A stretch of 64,000 nucleotides of DNA. Origin: Elymus sibiricus (lineage: Eukaryota; Streptophyta; Magnoliopsida; Poales; Poaceae). A model generated the notes under the pieces. It did no database searches. It saw only the letters and a program-made list of their open reading frames with translations, and was not told the origin of the DNA. The position numbers and the translations under genes were made by a program. Shown here one piece after another: positions 36,384-47,859 of the stretch (position 1 is the first letter of the stretch; each line of letters starts with the position of its first letter). The stretch lies in NCBI GenBank assembly GCA_039707655.1, contig CM077676.1:381676114-381740113 (forward strand). The letters run 5' to 3'.

Positions 36384-37616
36384 ATATCAAAAGGCACATG
36401 GAGAAGGATATTAACGAAGTGACAAAGGTTGCACGACTCGCAAAATCAAAACTACAACAATTGAATAAATAGGTGAGTTAATTTAATTAAGCTATGCCTG
36501 GTACTTTTACCAAGTAATACATGAGAAGTACGCATAGTAATCCATTAGTATTGCGCTATTCTTATAGACTTGATGTATGCATTTCTCCACTATAATTAAG
36601 CACACGCTCCTCAATATGTTCAAAAAAAAGTACACGCTCCTCCAATTTCCTTTTACAAGAATCTTGCAAACAGAGAAAGCCGAGCATTGGCAAGGGATCA
36701 GGTGTGGACCGATCTCGAACCTCAACAACTGTCATCCTCTTGCTTGTTTTTCTTGTCACTTCTATTTTAGTTTTTGCACGATTGATTCCACTTTATAATA
36801 ATCATATGTGCAATGCATTGACTACGAGTTTGAGAGAACGCATATCAGAGTTTCAGGTACACATTTCATCAACTCTTGCACATAGTCAACCTGCTAAACA
36901 TGGTTTTTCTCTTGCTTATAGACCGTAACTGCTGCTACAAAATATCCCATGTTGTATCGAAAAGTAAAAAACTAAACACAAGTCACCTTTAGTACTTGTG
37001 GGTTGTTTAACATTTAGTCTGATCAAGCTTGAATATCACTTCAAAATGTACATGCTACTTGTAAATGAGCATGTTATGAAAATATATTTTCAGACACTAA
37101 GAGGAGGCAATCCAGACGGAGTACATGGAAGTTGCAGAGCGGCGTGTTTTCACCGGTCTATTTCCCTTAACTCTCACCATAACTCCAACCCTTTTGCATT
37201 TCAGTTGAGCTGACTTATTTTATCTTTCACTCTGCAAATTTCCAATGAACAGTAACGGGCGAGCATGCTGATGAAGAGGTATAAAGATCCATCAACTGAT
37301 CAACTCTCATTTACTTCAAGCGACAATCGCAAAGCAAATATGCATACTTTATATTGCTAACATTGTGTCGATTTTTTTCAGACTATAGACAAGCTGATAG
37401 AAACATGCGACACTTAGCAAATTTTTCACAGAGCTATTCAGGAACAATTGCGTGGAAGGGTGATAACACTTTGCCTTGTTTAGTTCTAGTACCAAAAGCA
37501 ATGCGTGTTCTAACCTTTATTTCCCGCGTTCGCAGGTGCGCGACACACCCCAAGAGATCCAGGAGCGGCATGGCACGGTGAAAGAGATCGAGACAAAGCT
37601 CCTTGAGCTACAACAG
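36384..37616 (+). pseudogene. Syntaxin (Qa-SNARE, SYP1-type) gene fragment, several exons, broken
   Basis: Exon-like blocks match the middle of a plant plasma-membrane syntaxin. 36384-36472: IKRHMEKDINEVTKVARLAK, ending in an in-frame TAG. About 36650-36735: NLANRE, then a 1-base loss, then IGKGSGVDRSRTSTT. About 36817-36856: LTTSLRERISEFQ. 37094-37155: a 1-base gain, then EAIQTEYMEVAERRVFT. 37253-37278: VTGEHADEE. 37382-37459: TIDKLIETCDT, TAG, QIFHRAIQEQLRGR. 37536-37616: a 27-residue exon containing QEIQERHGTVKEIE and LLELQQ. Most blocks end or begin at GT/AG sites, so this is a genomic copy rather than a retrocopy. The N-terminal Habc start, the SNARE helix and the membrane anchor are missing. 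It abuts the gypsy LTR, so truncation or transposon capture is likely. Confidence 0.85.
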
Positions 37617-38590
37617 GTAAATGACTAAATGGATGTGAACTCTTCCAGATTTGGAAATTTAAAGCCAGGGTATCATGTTAGCCAACGGAACTAATTTACC
37701 TCGTGGGCAGCCATTGCAGATTGTCAAGTGAAAATTTCCCCAAACCAAAATATGAGAACCAGAATCCATGATTTTCCTAGATAACCAGGAGTCCATGATG
37801 AACACCACCTGTACAAATCTCAGACTGGAAAGACAAGCAAAACGGAATCGGGTCAAAGAGGTGATCACAAGGAAAAGAAAAATGAAGATTGAGTGGAAAC
37901 CTAGCCAAAAACCGTTGGCGCAGGAGGATCTGGGAGACGGGAGAGCCTCACCCGACGAAGCATACATATATACAGGCCGGCGTGAAACTGCTGAAGTTGG
38001 GAAAACAATAACTACTCCATTACTCGCCACCGATGAGTGGTGCACATAAGCTGCCATGAAGGCTTCGAGGAACAGATCATTGATTACCTCCTTCAATCAT
38101 GGCAGATCAGCTTCACCGAGCAGCCACAGCACCGCTTCACCTTTCCCAGTAAATTAGGTCAATGGCAGGCGTCCCATCTTGTTTGGATCCGATATGCAGT
38201 CGGTATGAGATGTCGTCGATGGTATCAGTTGGACCACGACGCGGTAGCCATGAGCCATGGTCGGCCACCACGGGAGTGCTCCGTGCGAACGAAAAGGAGG
38301 GAGGGTCGCGTACAGGTTTTGTTCTGGCTGCACGGACGGAGAGTTGTAGGGGCCCATTAGGCCTGAGTTAACACCAGAAGCCCAAAATTGTGACCAGAGC
38401 AGTGGCCCATGATGGTTAGTGCTCGGTCCTGGAGAAGGAAGCGAGCCGATGCGGGATTAGAGGAAATCTGACGATAGAAAACGCCCAAAACTGACGATCC
38501 AACGGCCACGAACGTTAATGGCCTGAGAGGGCAGGAAAAGTGCTCAGTTATAATGTATCTAAATTATCACCTATGAAGAACTTTCTACTA
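37617..38590. other. Unassigned sequence after the syntaxin fragment
   Basis: No recognised gene. The expected next syntaxin exon (the SNARE helix) is not found. Short ORFs on both strands show no domain. A TATA-like ACATATATATACAGG lies near 37963. Confidence 0.4.
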
Positions 38591-38651
38591 CTCTCTCCGA
38601 TCCATATTACTTGCCGCTGCAACAAGAATAAGTAATATGGATCATAGGGAG
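38591..38651. mobile_element. Short Stowaway-like MITE
   Basis: CTCTCTCCGATCCATATTAC is paired with GTAATATGGATCATAGGGAG. TA lies on the left (38589-38590) and a decayed CA on the right. Confidence 0.7.
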
Positions 38652-39424
38652 CACTTTGCGTATTATTAATAGATGAGAGGATTTTCTTTTCAAAAAATCT
38701 GCCGGAGCAATTAACGCATAGAAGAGAGAATATCCAAGCGATACCAGAACTTATATGCTCCCATTTTGAAAAAAAGTCAAATTTATATGTTTCAAAAAAG
38801 TTGTAATTTAATTATTTTATGAAACATGTAAATATGTGAATAGTGGAAGGTGGAATCACCTAATACTAGAAGGGCAGTGCGCGCTTTGCTGCACCGCTTA
38901 TTTTCTTTGGGTTGTACATGTTTAATTTTTACGTGGTATTTTTTTTAAGTTGTTAAAATTATTTACGTACTAGTTGGTTGGGCATGTGGGGGGAAACAAT
39001 GGAGTGTGTTCTTTTTATCAGAGATGCTACACCTACGGACATGCTTTACGGAATAATGGTTACGGATGGATGTGTCAATTTATAGTTAGAGATTTGGGGA
39101 AGAGTAGCCCAACGGTGAAAATCAGGGAAGTGATTGGTGGGAGACTGTTTGGTATGCCCAATTCGTAGCGAATCGTCCATGGGTGTATCATTTTTATTTT
39201 TTATTGTGGTGTTCGGGCGGGTCCTTTTGACCGTGTGAGTCTTTTAATTAATACAAATACATGAGAAAGTTACCTACGTTGTTGGCCACGTGTGTTGTGC
39301 TAGTGCTAAACGTGTCATAGGCGGCACTTCCTTTTTGTCAACAAAGGCCCACACCAATCAGGCACTTACCAAGGGACCCATTCATAGAGAGATCCCACCA
39401 CGAAGCCTAGGTCAACGACCCAAT
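38652..39424. other. AT-rich intergenic DNA
   Basis: No coding signal or named repeat is seen. Confidence 0.5.
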
Positions 39425-39709
39425 GAATAAGAAAATGATAGGAATAGGAAAGTCATAGGAAATGAGATGACATGTATCTCAAATCCTATGAATAGGAATA
39501 AGAAAAGATATACTCTTTGTTTCACATCATATGATTTTTTCCATTGAGTCTAGGCTAATGTTTATTTTTCTATGAAACGTGGAGGATAGGAAGAATTCCT
39601 TCATAGGAATAGGATTCTATTCCTACAAACCAAAGGGCTCTAAAGGAATTTTGCCTATAGAAATCCTATCCTATGAAATTCCTACAGAATTCCTCCAAAC
39701 CAAAGGAGA
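39425..39709. mobile_element. Probable MITE rich in CCTATGAA/TTCATAGG words
   Basis: ATAGGAATAGGAAAG and similar words near the left are complemented by ATTCCTATAGAAATCC-type words near the right. The right end reads CCAAACCAAAGGAGACC. The ends are approximate and no duplication was found. Confidence 0.4.
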
Positions 39710-40040
39710 CCTAAGAGCATCTACAACCGGGCACCCTAAACCTGCCTCAAACGTCCGGGCGGACGGCCCGGTCAGTGACCGGTCGAAAAAATCCGACCCA
39801 GATGGGCGCCTCAAACGGGCCTCAGACGCCTGGGCTGACCGACACCCCTCATAACCAGCCCAAATATGAGGCGGATATGGGGAGGCCCGGCGCGCCCGGG
39901 CGCGTCCGCCACTTTGGACTAACGACCGGGTCCTACACGGAATCGCCCGAAAAATCAACAGTCCGACGAGCGTCTCCTCCGATGCGGTGTGAACGCCACA
40001 TGGCGCCGCTCCGGCTCGCCGCCCGAGGCCAAAGTCCGGC

Positions 40041-40048
40041 TATTTAAA
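40041..40048 (+). promoter_or_regulatory. TATA-like box upstream of the unknown ORF
   Basis: TATTTAAA lies about 110 bp before the ATG at 40156, within a GC-rich block. A C/T-rich leader follows. It is a plausible core promoter. Confidence 0.5.
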
Positions 40049-40188
40049 CAGGCTGGCGTCCCCAGCCCTAGCAACAACCTCTTCCTCCCTCTCCACGTCC
40101 CCATCCCGAGCACATCTCTCTCCGTCTCCACCTCCCTCTTTCCTCGCCGTCCCCCATGGCCCAACAGAAGAAGACCACCTACGCTATA

Positions 40189-41770
40189 TGAAAGCACATT
40201 TGCTCCCTTGGTGGTTTTGGTAATTCATAACAACATATATCTCATTGAACTAATGTCCATTCAAGATTAAGATTTCAGGATGTTCAATGATTGGCATGGC
40301 ATGGACTAGAGACGTGGACCCCTCAAAATGCTAAGGACAAGGATTGGCAAAAGATCAAGACTCTACATTTTTGGTTTAGTGATCCAAGATCACATTGAGT
40401 CCATAGGAAAGCCAATACTATTAAAAGGGGATGAGGTGTTGCTTAATGGTCTTTTTGCTCAAGTGCTTAGTGACAGTATTCCTAAACCCTCAACCACTAT
40501 CTCTACCCAAATATGTCCTAAACCTACATTCCAACTCGGCCCCACCGAAATTTCCTATCCGGACCCACCGAGTTCATCCAAGACTTAGCCACTGCCAAAA
40601 CCCTAACAAATCGGATCCACCGAAATGGATCTCGGTCCCACCGAGATGGCCTTGCCAACTCTCTGTAATCGTTTGCATTCACTTCGGTCTCACCGAGTTA
40701 TGCAAATCGGTCTCACCGAGATGGCTTGCCAAGTCTCTGTTGCCTTATTGCTTCACTTCGGTCCAACCGAGTTGATGCAATCGGTGCCACCGAGATGAGG
40801 ATTGCCCTAAGCCATTACACTTCGGTCCATCCGAGTTGTTCGTATCGGTCTCACCGAGATTCCTAAAGTTCATATCTTTTACACAGTTCGGTGCTACCGA
40901 GATGATCGTTTCGGTGCCACCGAGTTGAGTCAAAAGTGTGTAACGGTTGGATTTTGTGTGGAGGCTATATATACCCCTCCACCACCTCCTTCTCAGAAAG
41001 GAGAGCCATCAGAATGTGCCTACACTTCCACCATACATTTTCTGAGAGAGAACCACCTACTCATGTGTTGAGATCAAGCTATTCCATTCCTATCATTTGA
41101 ACCTTGATCTCTAGCCTTTCCTAAGTTGCTTTCTACTCAAATCCTTCTTCCACCATAGCCAAATCTGTGAGGAGTTGTTTGAGTGCTGGGAAGACTATCA
41201 TTTGAAGCACAAGAGCAAGGAGTTCATCAACAACACACCATCTATTACCTTTTGGAGAGTGGTGTCTCCTAGATTGGTTAGGTGTCACTTGGGAGCCTCC
41301 AACCTGATGTGGAGTTGAACCAAGAAGTTTGTAAGGGCAAGGAGATCGCCTACTTCGTGAAGATCTACCCCGAGTGAGGCTAGTCCTTCGTGGACGTAAG
41401 CCATGGTGGAATAGGCAAGGTTGCTTCTTCGTGGACCCTTCGTGGGTGGAGCCCTCCGTGGACTCGCACAACCGTTACCCTTCGTGGGTTGAAGTCTCCA
41501 TCAACGTGGACGTACGATAGCACCACCTATCGGAACCACACCAAAAACCACCGTGTCTTCATTGCGTTTGAAATCTCCGATCCCCTCCTTTACATACATA
41601 TGCAATTGCTTACATTCCGCTGCTATACTCTTAGAATTGCATGTGTAGGGTGATGCTTGACATATACTATTGCAAAAATCTGCCAACAACTAAAATTGGG
41701 AAAAGGTTAGGTTTTATTTGGTCAAGTAGTCTAATCACCCCCCCCCTCTAGACATACTTTCGATCCTACA
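40189..41770 (+). repeat. 5' LTR of the second SIRE-type element
   Basis: 1582 bp. Twelve copies of a TCGGTNNNACCGA-type imperfect palindrome lie at 40531-40925. A TATA box, CTATATATA, follows at 40964-40972. Confidence 0.92.
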
Positions 41771-41772
41771 AG

Positions 41773-41784
41773 TGGTATCAGAGC
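41773..41784 (+). promoter_or_regulatory. Primer binding site (tRNA-iMet)
   Basis: TGGTATCAGAGC lies 2 bp after the 5' LTR, identical to that of the first SIRE-type element. Confidence 0.92.
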
Positions 41785-41854
41785 TTTGGTCTCCGTAAGC
41801 CTTGATTTCCATTGTTTTGGTGATCATAGCCTTGGTTTCACAACCTAGGAGAGT

Positions 41855-44032
41855 ATGGCGTCTAGTGAGGGTAACTATCACCGTAGAGGTCGATATTTTG
41901 ATGGTACAAACTTTGCTAGTTGGAAACATAAGATGAAAATGCATATTCTTGGTCATAACCCCGTCGTTTGGGCTGTTGTTCGTGTTGGCTTGCAAGGTGA
42001 CTTCTTTGAGGATGGCAAGGAACCAGATCGTGAAGCAACCCCGGAAGAATTGAAGATGTTGCAATACAATGCTCAAGCTTGTGACATTCTATTCAACGGT
42101 TTATGTCCCGAAGAATTCAACAAAATCAGCCGCCTCGAGAATGCAAAGGAAATTTGGGATACTTTGGTTGATATGCATGAGGGTACCGAATCTGTCAAGG
42201 AATCTAAGTTGGATGTGCTTCAAAGTCAACTTGACAAGTTCAAAATGAAGGATGGTGAAGGAGTCACTGAGATGTACTCTAGGCTTGCTCTCATCACAAA
42301 TGAGATTGCCGGCTTAGGAAGTGAAGAGATGACCGACAAATTCATCATCAAGAAGATACTTAGAGCGTTGGATGGAAAATATGATACCGTCTGCACATTG
42401 ATCCAAATGATGCCAAATTACAAAGATCTCAAGCCCACGGAAGTCATTGGAAGGATCGTTGCTCATGAGATGTCACTCAAGGACAAAGAGGAGCTGCACA
42501 ACAAATCAAGTGGTGCTTACAAAGCCTCAACCGATGCTCCAACAACTTCAAGTGACAAGCTAGTATCCAATGAAGAGATTAGCTTAATGGTGAAAAGGTT
42601 TAACAAGTTCTACAAGAACAAAGGGAAAGAAAGAAGCTCTAGCTCAAGACACTATGAGAGAAGATCATCAAGTCGTGACCAAAATTGCTACAATTGTGGG
42701 AAGCCCGAACACTACTCAAATGAGTGTACGGCTCCCTACAAGAAAAGAGATGAATCACCAAGAGGAAGACATAGAAGAGATGAATCACCTCATAAGGAGA
42801 GAAGGAGTAGAGATGATCATTATGAACGAAGACACTCTCGAAGAAGCAAGGATTCGGAGAGAAAGGACAAGTCATCCAAGAGCTACACAAGAAGAAGACA
42901 TCAAGCTCATGTTGGTGAATGGGTTTTCGGCTCCGACTCCGACAACCACTCCGAGAGAAGTTATCAGTCCAACTCCGACTATAGTCAAGATGAAGGTGTT
43001 GCCGGACTTGCACTTGTGTCATCCAACTCCTATGATCTATTTGACTCACCAAATGAAGGAATTGGAAGATGCTTCATGGCAAAAGGCCCCAAGGTATCAC
43101 ACCCCGAGTATCTTGATTTCAATAGTGATGAAGATGATTTGCTAGGTGATGATGATTTACTTGTTGATAGGGCTAGTAATGTGAGCTATAATGAAAATGC
43201 TAGTAATCATGATAGTCAAGAGGAAACGAGTGACAATGCTATGAAGGAGATTGAGCGTCTAACTAAAGAACTAAATGCTCTGAAGTTAGCTCATGAAACA
43301 ACTCAAGAGGATCATAGAGAACTTCTAAGAACTCATGAGAAGCTACGCTTCGAGAAGCTAAATTTAGAGCAAGAGCATGAGTTTCTTAAAACTATCAATG
43401 ACGATCTTCGAAAGAAGATTTCTTCATATCTTGCCAAGCGTTTACTCTTGTCTACCTTTATGCCACAAGTTAAATCTAAGCAAACTAGCAACAAGGGTAA
43501 AAATGGTTCTACCTCTAGTAGTAACAATAAAAATGCTAAATCCAATGTTGTTACTTCTAGTAGTTCTATTGATTCCACTAATGATTCTCTTAGCCAAGTT
43601 ACACTTGAGCAAGAAAATATGCCATTGAAAGGAATTATAGAAAAATGTGTCTACAAGAGTCTTGCCGGGAGTAAACAATTTGAGGAAATTGTACGCAAGC
43701 AAGGAAGGCACCGGAAGAACCAAGGTGTTGGTTTTGAACGAAAGTTCAATGCCGATGGAGTTGAGTTGGAAGAAGGTCAATACCCCAAGACGAAGTTTGT
43801 TCCTCAACAAGAGAAGTATGATCCTACTTCCTTCAAGGGAACAAAAGCTCAAGAAGATCTTCCACCACAAGACCACAAGCTAAAAGGCAAGGACATGCTT
43901 CAAGAAGAGATTGATTCATTTGAAGAAGCTCCTCAAGCCATGGTCAAGTGGGTCCCCAAGACTTCATCAAGTGCTACTACAACTCCAAGGATTCCCATCA
44001 AGTTGATGTGGGTCCAAAAGAAGAAGAACTAG
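41855..44032 (+). CDS. Gag of the second SIRE-type element, intact ORF
   Basis: A 725-codon uninterrupted ORF. Residues 1-215 form a UBN2-type copia capsid domain (FDGTNFASWKHKMKMHI near the start; EIWDTLVDMHEGT). One CCHC knuckle, CYNCGKPEHYSNEC, lies near residue 280, followed by an Arg/Ser/Asp-rich stretch and an acidic segment. A long helical, probably coiled-coil region (about residues 460-535, Leu/Glu/Lys heptads) comes next, then a C-terminal tail ending in KKKN. The extended C-terminus matches the gag of the first element in plan, both ending MWV-x-KKKN, and is a SIRE trait. Being intact, it could still supply particles. The start is the first ATG after the PBS, 71 bp downstream of it. 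Confidence 0.9.
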   Translation: MASSEGNYHRRGRYFDGTNFASWKHKMKMHILGHNPVVWAVVRVGLQGDFFEDGKEPDREATPEELKMLQYNAQACDILFNGLCPEEFNKISRLENAKEIWDTLVDMHEGTESVKESKLDVLQSQLDKFKMKDGEGVTEMYSRLALITNEIAGLGSEEMTDKFIIKKILRALDGKYDTVCTLIQMMPNYKDLKPTEVIGRIVAHEMSLKDKEELHNKSSGAYKASTDAPTTSSDKLVSNEEISLMVKRFNKFYKNKGKERSSSSRHYERRSSSRDQNCYNCGKPEHYSNECTAPYKKRDESPRGRHRRDESPHKERRSRDDHYERRHSRRSKDSERKDKSSKSYTRRRHQAHVGEWVFGSDSDNHSERSYQSNSDYSQDEGVAGLALVSSNSYDLFDSPNEGIGRCFMAKGPKVSHPEYLDFNSDEDDLLGDDDLLVDRASNVSYNENASNHDSQEETSDNAMKEIERLTKELNALKLAHETTQEDHRELLRTHEKLRFEKLNLEQEHEFLKTINDDLRKKISSYLAKRLLLSTFMPQVKSKQTSNKGKNGSTSSSNNKNAKSNVVTSSSSIDSTNDSLSQVTLEQENMPLKGIIEKCVYKSLAGSKQFEEIVRKQGRHRKNQGVGFERKFNADGVELEEGQYPKTKFVPQQEKYDPTSFKGTKAQEDLPPQDHKLKGKDMLQEEIDSFEEAPQAMVKWVPKTSSSATTTPRIPIKLMWVQKKKN

Positions 44033-44860
44033 AGAGTTCTTGAGGGTGACTCCGCCGACAAACTTCACTCATATTCTTTATGGCAAGAACTTGTGCAACC
44101 AACTTCCACATTTTGCACTAGTTCATGGAGTCACAAACCCTCTTGTTGGTAAGGCAAGGGACAAGGTAATCAATGCATTCATGGACATCATCATATGTGT
44201 ACTCCACTCTATGTCTATGGATATCCTTGTATGTTCCTTGTGTGGGACTAACCCATGTAGGTATTGAAAGCACAAAACTCCAAAGGATTGCTCCCAACTC
44301 TTGATGGTCTACATCAACATTGAGCATCCACATCTTCAACATCTACATGAAGTCATCATCGACAAAACCCAAGGTTAGTTCATCCCTCTTTGGGGGAATA
44401 TTACATCTAGGGGGAGCTTTGCTCTAAGCAATTGAGCTAAAGCAACTCTAATGGTGTGAACACATTAATGCTTTATGTAAAAGTGGTAACCCCACTTGTG
44501 CTTAAACGATGAGTATGACCTATGATCAAATGTTCTCATTTGGCTCCTAAGTCAATATACTCATATATAGATGACCTAGTCATCGCCATTGCTTGATAGA
44601 TGCTAGAATTGGTTGTGCATGTTTGACACATATTTCATTTGCTCTCTTATTGTGTGAGCATGTTGGTGTGCATGATTTCATCATTAGAGGACATCCATTT
44701 GTTGTTTTGATTGTATTGGTTTTTCTGGCCAAGTGGATGTACAAGAATGCCTAAGAACCTTCTCTAGCTATCTATGCTTTCTTGTCTCAAATTCTATTCT
44801 TGCTGCATCACAAAAATTGAACAAGTCATTTTCGGACCCTCCGGGTGAGGAGCACTCGGA
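44033..44860 (+). other. Spacer where pol would be expected
   Basis: No protease, integrase or RT motif in any frame. A purine-rich GGGGGAGC word occurs near 44410. Confidence 0.7.
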
Positions 44861-45767
44861 GCCACCGATCTGAAAGGGCTGAACCTCCAAAACCTTCTAA
44901 TTGATTTCGGCCGAACCAACTCACTCAAACTCGGTCGAACCGAAATCACTTAGACTGATCTAGGTTTTCATCTCGGTGCTACCGATTAGACCAACTCGGT
45001 CGGACCGAGTTGCTGTAACTGCAAGCAGTTGCATGTCTCGGTGCTACCGATTTGTTCCACTCGGTTCCACCGACAGCACATGGGTATATATATCCAGCGG
45101 CCCGTGTGGTTGAAAATTTCTTCAAACGTTACGCGCCCGCGCCCCATTGCTGCCGCCCCCTTGGTCTTCGGATCGTCGCCGTCGTCTCCAGCGCGCCCTC
45201 GCCGCCGGACTCTGTCGTCGTCAACGGGAATCTCCTCCGCCGTTGCCGCCGTAGAGGATCTCCACCAAGTTAGGGTGAGATTCGATCCCTCTCGTGCTTC
45301 CATTTCCGATTCTATGCACGATTGGACTGCCATGTATCTTGCCACGAATGCAATACTCTTTCCACCAGATTAGTTCGTAAGAACAAGATTCGAGCAAAAA
45401 ATTTAGGGTTAGGTTTCCGCCGAACGCATCTCGGACCGACCGAATAGGAATTTTCGGTACCACCGATTTGGTCTCTGACCATAGCACTAGTACATCTCGG
45501 TGCCACCGAGTTGTGCGAATCGGTGAGACCGAAAGTAACGTCTCAGTGAAACCCTAGCATCTCGGAGCCACCGAAACCCATCTCGGTCTAACCAAAGTGG
45601 CGTGCAAGGTCTCTGAAGTGTGCTTCGGTGTCACCGAGATTATCAACTCGGTCCATCCGAAATGCATTCTATGAAAACCTAGAACTAAAGTTTGAACTCA
45701 ATTTTTTGAAAAACTATCTGCTTTTTGTGATGACTCATCTACTCTACCCATACCTATCTATTCACAG
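44861..45767 (+). promoter_or_regulatory. Putative internal promoter, leader and intron of the second env-position ORF
   Basis: About seven copies of the CTCGGTNNNACCGAG-type motif lie at 44868-45075. A TATA box, TATATATAT, follows at 45085-45093, then a GC-rich leader (45115-45270). A candidate intron runs from a GTGAGA donor at 45275 to an acceptor ending TTCACAG at 45767. About eight more motif copies sit inside that intron (45425-45665). The layout parallels the LTR (motif array, then TATA) and the first SIRE-type element. Function is inferred. Confidence 0.55.
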
Positions 45768-45782
45768 GGTCAGCTCAACAAG

Positions 45783-47859
45783 ATGTCTAGTGACAGTGAC
45801 AGTCAGAACAGATCTGAACAGCAGGCAGATATGAGTGAAGGGTCAAGCCCAGTTGAACATTTCTATGAGGGAGAGAGGAGCTCTCCAGATCTTCCTAAAG
45901 CTGCAACCAGAACAAGGAAGAAGAAAACCTCAGACAGTGAGGATGAGGACTTTGTTGCAAGTGAAGCTGCACAAAAGAAAAAGAGAGTAGTGCTTGCTAA
46001 GGAGTACATCACAAAGCCTACCAAAGAAAGAACTGCTGTGAGGAAAGTGCCAAAACAGACTGTGCAATACACTCTTGAAGAGCCTAGTAACAAAGAGGCA
46101 GCTGAAGGAGCTAAGAAGAAAAGAGTAAGGAAATCATTTGCCCGTGTGATTGGCAGACCCTCCATGATGATTGATGAGGAGGAAGAAGAAGAGGAAGAGC
46201 CAGCAGCCAGTGCACCCCCTGCAAAAGCTCAGAAGCTCATGTCTGATGCAATCAAGACTGCTGCAGCCCCCAAGTCCAAACCAAAGGCACCAGCACCCAA
46301 GAGGTCAACCAGGAACATATCAGCTGCTGAGAAGAACAAGGCCCCAGTGCCTGAGTCAAATGTTGATGAAGAGCCTCTAGTGCTCAGAAAGTTAAAGCCA
46401 AAGATACCAGAACATGACAATGCACACCCAGTTGCAGAAAACATGATGCTGAGGAAGGATAAGGGACTGCGTCAGTGGAGGACATCAGATCCTTATGCTA
46501 TAAGGAGGAAGACAGCTTGTGATTATCGCTTTCACACCCGTGAACAACAGGACTTTTATGAGACAGTTTTGCTTGATAAGAAGCCCATAGTCAGTGACAT
46601 GAAGTGGGTGGACTGGAAATACATCGACGCAAATGAGGATTATTTCCCCCACGTCCATGAAAGCTTCAGGATTGCAGGAGTTGACGAGTTTGTCGGACAG
46701 AAGCTGACTAAGTGGAATGACGAAATGGTCATGCAATTTTACTCTACTGCACACTTCTATCCAGATGGCAGAATAGTGTGGATGACTGAAGGTATAAGGT
46801 ACCAGTCAACCATCTCTGAGTGGGCAAGTCTTCTTGGTGCACCCAAGGAAGAGGACGATGACATTGATGTTTATGCCAAGCTCAAGATGGATCACAACTA
46901 TATGAAGAACATGTACACTGCTATTCCCCAGGAGGACATTGAGACACAGAAACTTGGATCAGTGAAGCATCTGCTCCCAGGATTAGCCACAATGAACACC
47001 ATATTGCGGTACACTCTGCTACCCAAGCCAGGAGATGACAAAATGATTCATGGCCACTCCATCAATTTGCTGCATTTGTTTGATACACCTCAGAAATTCA
47101 AGGTGATGAGCCTGATAGTAGAGACTATCAAGAGGACAGCAACAGATCAGAAGATATCGTGCGGATATGCTCCACATATTCAGTTATTGATCAATTCCAA
47201 GGTTGGAACCAGCACATACCTTCTTGATCGAGAGCATTTGCCATTTGCGTCTAGATTTTGATGACAATGTCATAGTGATGGATCCTTCGCATCCCACATC
47301 AGCACAAGCCCAAGAGGAAATCCGCAAAGCCCAAGAAGCAAAAGCAGCTCAGGAGGCATCAGCTCCAAATGCTCCAATTGCAAATCTCAAGACACCCAAG
47401 GATCAAATGCAATATCTGCTTGAAGCCACTCTGAGGATTGAGCGAAGTTTGGCCAACCTCACCCAGACCCAGGCTAGTTTTGAGCGGATCATTGAGACAA
47501 AATTTCATTATTTGGATGTCAAGGTGACTGAGATTCAGACTACAGTGGAACAGCTGCAAGGAGATGTTGATGCTGTCAAGCTAACCAGATCAGATGACAG
47601 TGGAGATGATGGACAAACCACAGAGCGATTCCAGACAGTGCCTAGGGCAGCCAGGTCTGCTGCGATACCAGTTGTGGATCCACGGACCACAGTATCTGCA
47701 CCAGCTTCTACTGCCACAGTGCCACCTCAGGTCTCCACTCCACCAGTTCAGCAGACATCGTCAGAAGCATTCACGGACGCTCTCATCTCAACGCCATCTA
47801 CGCACACCGGAGCTGCCAGCAGGAGATCGCCTTCAGGAGCTTCGGAGGACCGTGCCTAG
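45783..47859 (+). pseudogene. Env-position ORF of the second SIRE-type element, one frameshift
   Basis: From the ATG at 45783, 15 bp after a TTCACAG acceptor, 492 codons run to a stop at 47261. The frame continues with a shift near 47210-47260 as DNVIVMDPSHPTSAQAQ and onwards to a stop at 47857-47859. The first 200 residues are Lys/Glu/Ala-rich and basic, possibly nuclear. A globular domain follows, with CDYRFHTREQQDFYE, KWNDEMVMQFYSTAHFYPDG and WMTEGIRYQ. It corresponds to the same domain in the first element (WNEELNLQFYATLHF). Then come HGHSINLLHLFDT and a helical C-terminus with LLEATLRIERSLANL. No signal peptide or membrane segment is visible, so it is not envelope-like in sequence. Its function is unknown. 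Confidence 0.8.

Noticed and set aside
40531..40925. Regularly repeated TCGGTNNNACCGA units resembling a CRISPR-like array
   Set aside because: The units are short and degenerate, spacing is irregular, and they lie inside a plant LTR. They are treated as an LTR motif array.
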